This document shows positions 1 to 5,475 of a stretch of DNA of 7,310 nt, piece after piece. Within the stretch, counting starts at the first letter, position 1; the number at the start of each line of letters is the position of its first letter. A program made the position numbers and the translations under genes. The notes beneath the pieces are model-generated. The model worked only from the letters and a program-made list of their open reading frames with translations, made no database searches and was not told the DNA's origin. Source of the DNA: Spirochaetaceae bacterium (GTDB lineage: Bacteria; Spirochaetota; Spirochaetia; Treponematales; Breznakiellaceae); contig JAISZQ010000052.1 of assembly GCA_031269165.1 (NCBI GenBank), positions 1 through 7,310 on the forward strand. Reading direction: 5' to 3'.

Positions 1-3
1 ACT

Positions 4-20
4 GTGCGCTAACCGCGCAC
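4..20. repeat. Short perfect hairpin at the window edge
   Basis: GTGCGC (4-9) and GCGCAC (15-20) form a perfect 6-bp stem around the loop TAACC. It is followed directly by GGTTTT and then by a repeat-end motif. It could be the last stem of a dispersed element entering from the left or a weak terminator of an upstream gene. The sequence to the left is not available to decide. Confidence 0.4.
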
Positions 21-37
21 GGTTTTGGAACAGGCTC
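21..37 (-). repeat. Repeat-end motif (GAGCCTGTTCCAAAACC on the - strand)
   Basis: Read on the - strand this is GAGCCTGTTCCAAAACC, nearly the same as the end of the element at 7170 (GAGGTTGTTCCAAAACC) and close to the ends at 3533 and 7069. Together with the preceding hairpin it probably marks the right end of another dispersed element whose body lies outside the window. The motif resembles the ends of some insertion sequences, but no transposase is present here. Confidence 0.5.
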
Positions 38-39
38 TT

Positions 40-70
40 GGAAAAACCGGTCAAAGGCCCCGGTTTTTCC
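40..70. terminator. 11-bp perfect hairpin, possible bidirectional terminator
   Basis: GGAAAAACCGG (40-50) and CCGGTTTTTCC (60-70) are perfect reverse complements around a 9-base loop. An A-run on one side of a GC core and a T-run on the other is the usual layout of a terminator that works in both directions. It could equally be part of the repeat cluster, since repeat-end motifs lie on both sides. No neighbouring gene end is visible to the left. Confidence 0.4.
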
Positions 71-85
71 CTTAAATCTAGGGAA

Positions 86-116
86 GCTGTTCCAAAAACT
101 GAAGTTTTGGAACAGC
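86..116. repeat. Palindrome made of two facing repeat-end motifs
   Basis: GCTGTTCCAAAA (86-97) pairs perfectly over 12 bp with TTTTGGAACAGC (105-116) around a 7-base loop. Each arm is the same end motif seen at 21-37, 7069 and 7170, so this looks like two element ends placed head to head with no body between them, or a minimal hairpin member of the family. Confidence 0.55.
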
Positions 117-165
117 CTCGAGTATTAACCATGAACCACCAGGGGCCTTTGTCCATTGCGGCTCG

Positions 166-174
166 TGGTACAAT
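166..174 (+). promoter_or_regulatory. Candidate extended -10 promoter upstream of pyrG
   Basis: TGG followed by TACAAT is an extended -10 element (TGn plus 5 of 6 bases of TATAAT). No convincing -35 lies 16 to 18 bases upstream. Transcription would begin near 181 and give a leader of about 67 bases before pyrG. It competes with the candidate at 211-239. Confidence 0.3.
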
Positions 175-210
175 TCGGTCATTTTGTGGGGCAAGGAGCC
201 GCCCGGAGCC

Positions 211-239
211 TAGTAAATCCCGGCTTTTCGGTGTATGAT
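211..239 (+). promoter_or_regulatory. Candidate pyrG promoter with near-leaderless start
   Basis: TATGAT (234-239) matches the -10 consensus at 5 of 6 bases. Exactly 17 bases upstream is a weak -35, TAGTAA (211-216). Transcription would start near 246, only about two bases before the pyrG ATG at 248, which has no Shine-Dalgarno site. The layout parallels the yejF promoter, including the spacer beginning ATCCCG. The weak -35 keeps confidence low. Confidence 0.35.
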
Positions 240-247
240 AAATCTCC

Positions 248-1897
248 ATGAACAAGTTGATTTTTGTCTCAGGGGGCGTGTGCTCCAGCCTGGGAAAGGG
301 TGTGGCCGCGTCTTCCATCGGCGCGTTGCTTGAGGGGCGCGGGCTCAATGTGCGCATGCTGAAGTGTGACCCGTATATCAATGTTGACGCGGGGACGATG
401 AGCCCGTATCAGCACGGCGAAGTGTATGTGACCGACGACGGCGCGGAAACCGACCTTGACCTGGGCAACTACGCCCGGTTTACGCAGTCGCCGCTTTCGC
501 GGGCGAATTCCATCACCACGGGCCAGATTTACGACGCGGTTATCAAGAAGGAACGGAGGGGAGATTTTCTGGGGCGGACGGTGCAGGTGATTCCGCACAT
601 CACGGACGAGATCAAGGCCCGGATCACGTCCATCGCCCGGCAGGATGAGGACACGGATGTGACGATTGTCGAGATCGGCGGGACGGTCGGCGACATCGAG
701 TCGATTCCGTTTCTGGAGGCGGCGCGGCAACTGATCGTCGAATACGGGAAGACCGACGCGATTTCCATCCACCTCACGCTTATCCCGGAAGTCGCCGGGG
801 CGGAACTTAAGACGAAGCCGACGCAGCACTCGGTGAAGGCGATGCAGGAGATGGGGATTCAGCCGGATATGCTCATCTGCCGCGCCCCGCAGATGCTCGA
901 CGACGTGACCCGCCGGAAGATCGCCCTCTTTACCAATGTCGCGCTCGATTCGGTGTTTGTCTCCTACGACATTTCCACGACGATCTATGCGGTGCCGATC
1001 ATGTTCTTTGAGCAGGATGTCGACCAGGTGATCTTGAAAAAACTCGGCATTGAGTCCCGGCACGCGAAGCTCGCCCCGTGGTTCCTCATGATGGACCGCT
1101 TTTTCGGCATACGGGGGACGGTGCGTGTCGGGATTGTCGGGAAGTACATGGATCTGCACGACGCCTACAAGTCGGTGTACGAGGCGTTGTTTCACGCGGG
1201 GCTGGAGTGCGGCGTTTCCGTCCAACTGGTCAAGATCGACTCGTCAAAGATAGAAGAGGCGCTTGACCCCGATGTGCTTCTCGGTTCGGGGGAGTTTCAG
1301 GTGGACGGGATTCTCGTACCCGGCGGTTTCGGGAAACGGGGAATCAAAGGCATGATCGGGGCGGCCTCTTGGGCGCGGATCCATCGTGTTCCCTATTTCG
1401 GGATATGCCTCGGTATGCAGGTCATGGTGGTTGAGTGGGCGCGGGGTGTGCTGGGCTGGAAGGATGCGGATTCGACCGAGTTTAAGCCGGGCACAACGCA
1501 TCCGGTCATCAGTCTGCTTGAAGAACAGATTGACGTAAAAAATTTGGGCGGAACCATGAGATTGGGCGCGCAAGTGTCGATAATAGAAGGGGAGGGCCGT
1601 CTCTCAGACGCATACAGAAAGGGGACGATTGAAGAGCGGCACCGGCACCGTTACGAGTTTTCCAACCGTTATCGCGACGAGATGACGGGCTCAGGCTTGA
1701 AGATCGCGGCGTTTTCCCCGGACTTGTCGCTGGTGGAAGCGGTGGAATGGCCGGACCACCCCTGGGGGGTCGGCGTACAATTCCACCCGGAATTCAAGTC
1801 CAAGCCCACGGAGGCCCATCCGTTGTTCCGCGCTTTTATCGCGGCGGTAAAAGAAGAACGGGCCGGTGGAGGAGAGGGGATGATAAGCGAGGGGTAA
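248..1897 (+). CDS. pyrG: CTP synthase (glutamine-hydrolysing)
   Basis: This cytoplasmic enzyme makes CTP from UTP, ATP and ammonia taken from glutamine, the last step of de novo pyrimidine nucleotide synthesis. The 549 residues fit the family's usual size of about 545. The N-terminal synthetase domain (about 1-270) has the P-loop SSLGKG with Lys17, the block DPYINVDAGTMSPYQHGEVY (41-60), DDGAETDLDLG with the metal-binding acidic residues, EIGGTVGDIES (142-152) and KTKPTQHSVK. The C-terminal glutaminase domain starts near 300 (GIVGKYMDLHDAYKS) and has the oxyanion region PGGFGKRG, nucleophile Cys387 in GICLGMQ, and His513 and Glu515 in FHPEF, so the catalytic triad is complete. The ATG at 248 matches the normal family start but lacks a Shine-Dalgarno site. 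The tail after about 535 is Gly/Glu-rich and not conserved as far as I recall. Confidence 0.98.
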   Translation: MNKLIFVSGGVCSSLGKGVAASSIGALLEGRGLNVRMLKCDPYINVDAGTMSPYQHGEVYVTDDGAETDLDLGNYARFTQSPLSRANSITTGQIYDAVIKKERRGDFLGRTVQVIPHITDEIKARITSIARQDEDTDVTIVEIGGTVGDIESIPFLEAARQLIVEYGKTDAISIHLTLIPEVAGAELKTKPTQHSVKAMQEMGIQPDMLICRAPQMLDDVTRRKIALFTNVALDSVFVSYDISTTIYAVPIMFFEQDVDQVILKKLGIESRHAKLAPWFLMMDRFFGIRGTVRVGIVGKYMDLHDAYKSVYEALFHAGLECGVSVQLVKIDSSKIEEALDPDVLLGSGEFQVDGILVPGGFGKRGIKGMIGAASWARIHRVPYFGICLGMQVMVVEWARGVLGWKDADSTEFKPGTTHPVISLLEEQIDVKNLGGTMRLGAQVSIIEGEGRLSDAYRKGTIEERHRHRYEFSNRYRDEMTGSGLKIAAFSPDLSLVEAVEWPDHPWGVGVQFHPEFKSKPTEAHPLFRAFIAAVKEERAGGGEGMISEG

Positions 1898-1937
1898 AGG
1901 CGAGGCTGTCCCTATGGAAAGAGAGTGCTATTGAAGA

Positions 1938-1956
1938 TGATACAATCGAAGGGGAG
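1938..1956 (+). promoter_or_regulatory. Weak extended -10 and ribosome binding site before the small gene
   Basis: TGA plus TACAAT (1938-1946) resembles an extended -10, without a recognisable -35. AGGGGAG (1950-1956) is a good Shine-Dalgarno site 4 bases before the ATG at 1961, and it decides that start over a GTG at 1925. The promoter part is doubtful because its expected start would fall inside the Shine-Dalgarno site. Confidence 0.25.
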
Positions 1957-1960
1957 TGCT

Positions 1961-2197
1961 ATGGCACAGAAACAAATGATGACGCTTGACGAGAAACTTG
2001 CTGTCGGAATGAAGGCGCACGAGTACTTGGAGGCCGGTAACAAAGCGGAGGCGGTTCGGATTATACTGGAACTGCCCATGCTGCCCTACCTTGCGAAGGC
2101 GGTAAAGGAATTTTCCGGTGCGGATTTTCTCATAAAGGGCGGGTATAACCTGTCGGAAGCGGAGGCGGAATTTGGACCAGGCTGGCTTGCTCAATAA
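1961..2197 (+). CDS. Small conserved-looking protein of unknown function (78 aa)
   Basis: I do not know a function for this protein. It begins MAQKQMMTLDEKLAVG and reads as mostly helical and soluble: an amphipathic segment (EKLAVGMKAHEYLEAGNKAEAVRIILEL, about 11-38), then LPMLPYLAKAVKEFSGADFLI, then GYNLSEAEAEFGPGWL at the C-terminus. There is no signal peptide or membrane segment. From memory, short proteins with this pattern (LxPHLAK, GADFL, GYNLSEAEAEFG) are frequent in Treponema genomes, where I recall them as hypothetical. The ATG at 1961 has a strong Shine-Dalgarno site; an in-frame GTG at 1925 would add 12 unconvincing residues. It lies 63 bases after pyrG and 74 before lptC and may be co-transcribed with either. 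It could be a regulator or a small toxin/antitoxin-type protein, but nothing in the sequence shows that. Confidence 0.75.
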   Translation: MAQKQMMTLDEKLAVGMKAHEYLEAGNKAEAVRIILELPMLPYLAKAVKEFSGADFLIKGGYNLSEAEAEFGPGWLAQ

Positions 2198-2271
2198 TAT
2201 TCTTATCGGCGCGTATATCGAGAAGCAGAGAAAGGCGCTTGGCTGAAATCAAGACGGATCTGAGGAGACCG

Positions 2272-2883
2272 ATGAACCATAGCCGTTTTTACCTCATGAT
2301 GAGTGTCCTCGTTGCAGTTGCGGTTGCGTTTGTGACCGGGGGCTGTTCCTTTGATTACGGGAATCAGGAGAGCGAAGAGTCAACGCTGCCGGACATTGTC
2401 ATGGAAGATTTGGATTATGTTCGTGTGCGCTCAGGCTCCCTCCAGGCCCGGTTTACGGCAGAGCGGGCGGAACGGTATGACAAGAGGCGTACGATGGAGT
2501 TGTCCGCTGTTCAGTTTGAACAGTACAATCTGGCGACCGGTGAGCTTGACGCGAAAGGAACGGCGGGAGGCGCCGAGGTAGAGTTGTCCAACGGTAACGT
2601 GACGCTGAAAAACGGGATTGATCTCTCGGTCGAATCCGAAGAGATCACGCTTGAAACCGAGTGGCTCGCGTGGAACGACGGAAAGCGGGAGTTAAAGGGC
2701 AAGGAAGAGGCGGCGGTCGTGATTAAAAGAAGCGGCGGGACGGATTTTCGCGGAATAGGGCTCAGTGCCGATGTTCGCAGCCGTCAATGGGAATTTGCTG
2801 GCGGTGCCGAGGGTGCTTTTGAACAGGATGATGAAGACGATGAGGAAGAAGAGGACGATGAGGGCGCGGGAAGCGAAGAGTAA
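2272..2883 (+). CDS. lptC: LptC-like lipoprotein, LPS-type transport
   Basis: LptC is the inner-membrane-anchored periplasmic piece that accepts lipid from the LptB2FG transporter and passes it to LptA. The 203-residue product has a short basic start, a hydrophobic stretch (about 8-22) and a possible lipobox VTGGC with Cys25, so it is probably a lipoprotein and not a single-pass membrane protein. The -3 residue is Thr (Val is at -4), which suits relaxed spirochaetal lipoboxes better than the strict rule. Residues 40-175 have the repeating short beta-strand pattern of the LptC/OstA fold (RSGSLQARFTAERAERYD, GNVTLKNGIDLSVESEEI, ADVRSRQWEF). The C-terminus carries 12 acidic residues in a row (186-197). 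The ATG at 2272 has TGAGGAG four bases upstream; a TTG at 2239 is less likely. It overlaps the start of lptA. Assignment rests on pattern and position beside lptA and lptB. Confidence 0.82.
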   Translation: MNHSRFYLMMSVLVAVAVAFVTGGCSFDYGNQESEESTLPDIVMEDLDYVRVRSGSLQARFTAERAERYDKRRTMELSAVQFEQYNLATGELDAKGTAGGAEVELSNGNVTLKNGIDLSVESEEITLETEWLAWNDGKRELKGKEEAAVVIKRSGGTDFRGIGLSADVRSRQWEFAGGAEGAFEQDDEDDEEEEDDEGAGSEE

Positions 2884-3514
2884 CGCGCAACGCAGTGGTC
2901 TGGTCGCGGGAGGCGTTCTCCTGCTCTTGCTTCTCAAGGTCCCGGGGGGGCTGTCTGCCGATGTGTTCACGTTCAGGGCGGATAAGATGGCGGGGGGCAA
3001 GGCGACAGGCCGGGAAGCGATGGTGCTTACGGGGAACGCGCAGGTGAAATCGGACAGTATTGTCCTTAAGGCGGAACGGATCGAGTTGCGTGGTGCCGAT
3101 AATGATATTGTGGAGTGTTATGGGAATGTAACCGGATATGAGGAGGAGAAAGACATCCACTTTCGCGCCGACAATCTTCTTTATGACCGGAAAACCAAGG
3201 TCGCCAAGCTCACGGGCAACGCCACGCTGGAAGATAAAAAAAATGAAATTGTCGCCCACGGGCGGTATATAGAATATGACGATGATAAAGAGATCGCCAT
3301 TTTTCAGATTTCGGTGAGGCTTTTTCGGAAAAAGATGGTGTGCCGTTCCGAATACGCGATCTATCGGCGGCTTGAGGAAATACTTGACTTGTCCGGTTTT
3401 CCCATTGTCTACAAAGAAAGCGACGAGTTTCGCGCGGATAAGATCCGGGTCGATCTCGATACGGACGACGTTATTATGACCGGGGCTATCTCCGGGATGC
3501 TGAAAAGCAAGTAG
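2858..3514 (+). CDS. lptA: LptA/OstA-like periplasmic lipid-transport protein
   Basis: LptA proteins line up in the periplasm as a bridge that carries LPS or related lipid from LptC to the outer membrane. From the chosen start the product has 218 residues: a basic n-region (1-14), a hydrophobic core (LVAGGVLLLLLLKVPGG) and a likely signal-peptidase site after LSA (residue 34). The mature part has the OstA pattern: FRADKM, MVLTGNAQVKSDSIVLKAER, VECYGNVTGY, FRADNLLYDRKTKVAKLTGN, and a late FRADKIRVDLDTDDVIMTG. Length and layout recall the Treponema OstA proteins. Possible ATG starts at 2765, 2828, 2831, 2840 and 2858 are all in frame; 2858 gives the best signal peptide and has GAGG a few bases upstream, but 2840 is a fair alternative. 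The start lies inside the acidic tail of lptC, which suggests translational coupling. Confidence 0.85.
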   Translation: MRAREAKSNAQRSGLVAGGVLLLLLLKVPGGLSADVFTFRADKMAGGKATGREAMVLTGNAQVKSDSIVLKAERIELRGADNDIVECYGNVTGYEEEKDIHFRADNLLYDRKTKVAKLTGNATLEDKKNEIVAHGRYIEYDDDKEIAIFQISVRLFRKKMVCRSEYAIYRRLEEILDLSGFPIVYKESDEFRADKIRVDLDTDDVIMTGAISGMLKSK

Positions 3515-3532
3515 CGTTGTTTGAAAACCTTA

Positions 3533-3719
3533 GAGGCTGTTCAATAACCCCGCAGGATGTAATCCTCCGCTGTGATTCGGGGGCGTTACGGGGGTCTGAC
3601 CCCCGTTGAAGGGGGTAGCGTAGGGTGTAGACCGGAGCGAGGGGGAAGGCGCGGCAACTTGCCGATTCCCCCTTTTGCTGGGTTTTTAAACAGACTTTGA
3701 GGAGATTTTGAACAGACTC
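3533..3719 (+). mobile_element. MITE-like repeat element with terminal inverted repeats, copy A
   Basis: The left end GAGGCTGTTCAATA and the right end (GAGTCTGTTCAAAA on the - strand) are inverted repeats, and TTA flanks both sides (3530-3532, 3720-3722) as a possible target duplication. There is no coding sequence. The interior folds into AGGAT/ATCCT (3554-3566), ACGGGGGT/ACCCCCGT (3588-3606) and AGGGGGAA/TTCCCCCT (3640-3673, with a smaller inner hairpin GGCA/TGCC). A second end-like motif, TTTTTAAACAGACTT, occurs at about 3683-3697, where the homology with the copy at 7170 stops. It sits between lptA and lptB. The end motif resembles those of some IS5/IS1182-type insertion sequences, so it may be moved by a transposase encoded elsewhere; that is inference. 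Confidence 0.75.
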
Positions 3720-3733
3720 TTACGTTTTTAAAA

Positions 3734-3768
3734 GCCAAAGATAGTTTGGCAAACTTCTGCGAAAGCAG
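3734..3768 (+). promoter_or_regulatory. Two small hairpins in the lptB leader, with a possible -35
   Basis: GCCAAA/TTTGGC (3734-3750, 5-base loop) is followed closely by CTGC-GAAA-GCAG (3757-3768), a 4-bp stem capped by a GNRA-type tetraloop. TTGGCA at 3746-3751 matches the -35 consensus at 5 of 6 bases, with only a poor -10 (CTTGAT, 3770-3775) at 18-base spacing. This stretch may hold an lptB promoter or leader structure; the signals are short. Confidence 0.3.
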
Positions 3769-3801
3769 TCTTGATGTCCGATTTATCCGGGGGGAGGGTA
3801 T

Positions 3802-4722
3802 ATGTTTTTAGAAAAAGCCGAGCAGGCGCGTCTCAGATCCATGTCCAGCGAAGAGCTGGAGGCGTACCTCTTAGCGGAGGAAGTTCAACGGGAACAGGAG
3901 AATGCGTCTGTTGCGGCGAGTCCGCCTGGAACGGTGGTTCTGTCTGAAGGGTCAACCGTGAACCGGCGTAAATCGGACAGACGGCCCAACATCAACGAGA
4001 ACCGGTTGAGCGTAAGCGGCTTGAAAAAAAACTTTGGACGGAAACAGGTGGTAAAGGGCGTCGGATTTTATATCCGGGGCGGCGACATCGCGGGGTTGCT
4101 CGGTCCGAACGGGGCGGGTAAAACGACCATTTTCTATATGATCGTGGGGTTTTTGCGCCCGACGAAGGGTGTGGTCAAGCTGAATCATCACGAGATCACC
4201 GTAGGCCCGATGTATAAGCGGGCGCGGCTCGGAATCGCCTACTTGCCGCAGGAACCGTCTATTTTCCGCAAGCTCACCGTGGAACAGAACATTTACGCGG
4301 TGCTGGAAACGCGCCGCGATTTGACGAAGCCAGAGAAAATACAGAAGATGGAAGAACTTATCGAAGATTTTGGCATCGACCGTATTCGTAAGCAAGCCGG
4401 TTATACGTTGTCGGGGGGTGAACGGCGGAGGACGGAGATTGCCCGCGCGCTCGCCATTGAACCCAAGTTCCTGTTGCTTGACGAGCCGTTTGCCGGAATT
4501 GATCCAATCGCCGTATTCGACATCAAGCAGATCATTCGGAAACTCGCCGGGCGCGGTATCGGTGTTCTGATCACCGACCACAATGTGCGGGACACGCTGG
4601 AAATAACCAACGACGCCTTCATCATTTCGGACGGAATCATCGTTGCGCGCGGGACGCGGGACATGATTCTCGACAACCAGATGGTGCGCGACATCTATCT
4701 CGGCTCCGATTTCAAGATGTAG
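3802..4722 (+). CDS. lptB: LptB, ABC transporter ATPase for LPS-type lipid export
   Basis: LptB is the cytoplasmic ATPase that, as a dimer with LptF and LptG, extracts lipid from the inner membrane and pushes it along LptC and LptA. The ATPase domain (about 68-306) is complete: Walker A GPNGAGKT (101-108), Q-loop Gln150 in AYLPQEPSIF, signature LSGGERRR (203-210), Walker B FLLLDEP (223-229) followed by FAGIDP, and switch His260 in ITDHNVRDT. SGGERRR, DEPFAGIDP and DHNVRDTLE are typical of LptB and not of other ABC ATPases. The protein has 306 residues against about 240 usually; the extra is an N-terminal extension of about 65 polar residues (RSMSSEELEAYLLAEE, then a low-complexity linker). 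The ATG at 3802 has GGGGAGG four bases upstream, so the extension is probably real. A repeat element separates it from lptA. Confidence 0.95.
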   Translation: MFLEKAEQARLRSMSSEELEAYLLAEEVQREQENASVAASPPGTVVLSEGSTVNRRKSDRRPNINENRLSVSGLKKNFGRKQVVKGVGFYIRGGDIAGLLGPNGAGKTTIFYMIVGFLRPTKGVVKLNHHEITVGPMYKRARLGIAYLPQEPSIFRKLTVEQNIYAVLETRRDLTKPEKIQKMEELIEDFGIDRIRKQAGYTLSGGERRRTEIARALAIEPKFLLLDEPFAGIDPIAVFDIKQIIRKLAGRGIGVLITDHNVRDTLEITNDAFIISDGIIVARGTRDMILDNQMVRDIYLGSDFKM

Positions 4723-4768
4723 GGAATGCGCGTTTTGTTGGCAGTGGAAAGCCAAGGGCAACTGTGTT

Positions 4769-4826
4769 GCCGCCCCTCGCGGCGGCCCCCGTATCGTCCG
4801 CTACATCCCGGCGGCGGGATACAGCG
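4769..4826. repeat. GC-rich hairpins between lptB and ruvA
   Basis: GCCGC/GCGGC (4769-4783) is a perfect 5-bp stem with loop CCCTC. ATCCCG/CGGGAT (4805-4820) is a perfect 6-bp stem with loop GCGG, extendable across a small symmetric internal loop by CGCT/AGCG (4799-4826). No T-run follows either, so they are poor intrinsic terminators. They may be an intergenic palindromic repeat or a processing site. I see no gene in this 123-base gap. Confidence 0.4.
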
Positions 4827-4845
4827 TATTTGAGAGGAAGGAAGC

Positions 4846-5436
4846 ATGTTTAACAGTTTAAGCGGTATCATCACCTATAAACGCGGGTCGACGCTTCGTA
4901 TCCAGACCGGCGGTGTCGAGTGGGAGGTCAGTGTTCCCTCGACCGATTTAGGCGCATTGCCTGAGGAACACGAGGAAGGGCGGGTGTGGACGTGGCTGTT
5001 GCACCGCGAGGATCAGCAGATGACGCTGTTCGGGTTTGCCTCGGAGACGCGCCGCGACACCTTTCTCGAACTGCTCAAAGTGGAAGGTATCGGCGCGAAG
5101 GGCGCGATCAAGATCATGGGCGGCATCACTCAGGACGACCTGGAACGGGCCCTCGAATCTGACGACCTGGCCCGTCTTGAGGCGGTGCCGGGGCTGGGCA
5201 AGAAGACCGCGCAGAAGATGCTCCTTGCGATGAAGGGGAAACTCGTCCGCCGAGACGAAAAGGCCGCGTCGATCTCGCCGTACGCCGACATCGCGGACGC
5301 GCTTGCCGACATGGGCTACGACCGCAAAAACATCAACGCCGCGCTCCTCAAGGCGCACGACGCCCTCACCGGCAAGGAAAAAGACCGGGACGCCGAAGTC
5401 TTCCGCAGGGCGATCTCCTATCTGACGGGGAACTGA
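4846..5436 (+). CDS. ruvA: RuvA, Holliday junction binding subunit
   Basis: RuvA binds four-way DNA junctions as a tetramer and loads the RuvB motor for branch migration in recombinational repair. The 196-residue protein is close to the usual length of about 200. The N-terminal OB-fold (1-64) includes REDQQMTLFGF, with Glu55 and Asp56 at the position of the acidic pin that holds the junction open in E. coli RuvA. Two helix-hairpin-helix motifs follow: VEGIGAKGA (79-87) and VPGLGKKTA (114-122). After a linker, the C-terminal domain that contacts RuvB (about 147-196) contains ADIADALADMGYDRKNINAAL. A purine-rich AGGAAGGA lies a few bases before the ATG. ruvB and ruvC are not in the window; the gene sits between lptB and yejF, so the usual ruv cluster is split here. 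Confidence 0.97.
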   Translation: MFNSLSGIITYKRGSTLRIQTGGVEWEVSVPSTDLGALPEEHEEGRVWTWLLHREDQQMTLFGFASETRRDTFLELLKVEGIGAKGAIKIMGGITQDDLERALESDDLARLEAVPGLGKKTAQKMLLAMKGKLVRRDEKAASISPYADIADALADMGYDRKNINAALLKAHDALTGKEKDRDAEVFRRAISYLTGN

Positions 5437-5440
5437 CCTG

Positions 5441-5469
5441 TTGCAAATCCCGCATAAACGCGGTATGCT
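5441..5469 (+). promoter_or_regulatory. Promoter for yejF, likely leaderless
   Basis: TTGCAA (5441-5446) and TATGCT (5464-5469) each match the sigma-70 consensus at 4 of 6 bases and are separated by exactly 17 bases. The -10 ends six bases before the yejF ATG at 5476, so transcription should start at or next to the A of the start codon. There is no Shine-Dalgarno site, which agrees with a leaderless mRNA. Confidence 0.6.
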
Positions 5470-5475
5470 GTTGGC

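Noticed and set aside
197..228. Attenuator or riboswitch in the pyrG leader (AGCCG/CGGCT followed by TTTT)
   Set aside because: The stem is only 5 bp with a 19-base loop, and it overlaps a candidate promoter; not enough to support a regulatory RNA.
38..238. Open frame of 66 codons before pyrG
   Set aside because: It runs through the palindromic repeats and promoter region, has no Shine-Dalgarno site, and its translation resembles no protein I know.
269..1225. Long - strand open frame opposite pyrG
   Set aside because: It is the antisense shadow of pyrG, rich in Arg/His/Pro as expected from a GC-biased codon pattern, and pyrG is certain.
3541..3690. CRISPR array in the GGGGG-rich region
   Set aside because: The repeats are inverted and of unequal spacing, there are no regular spacers, and no cas gene is present.
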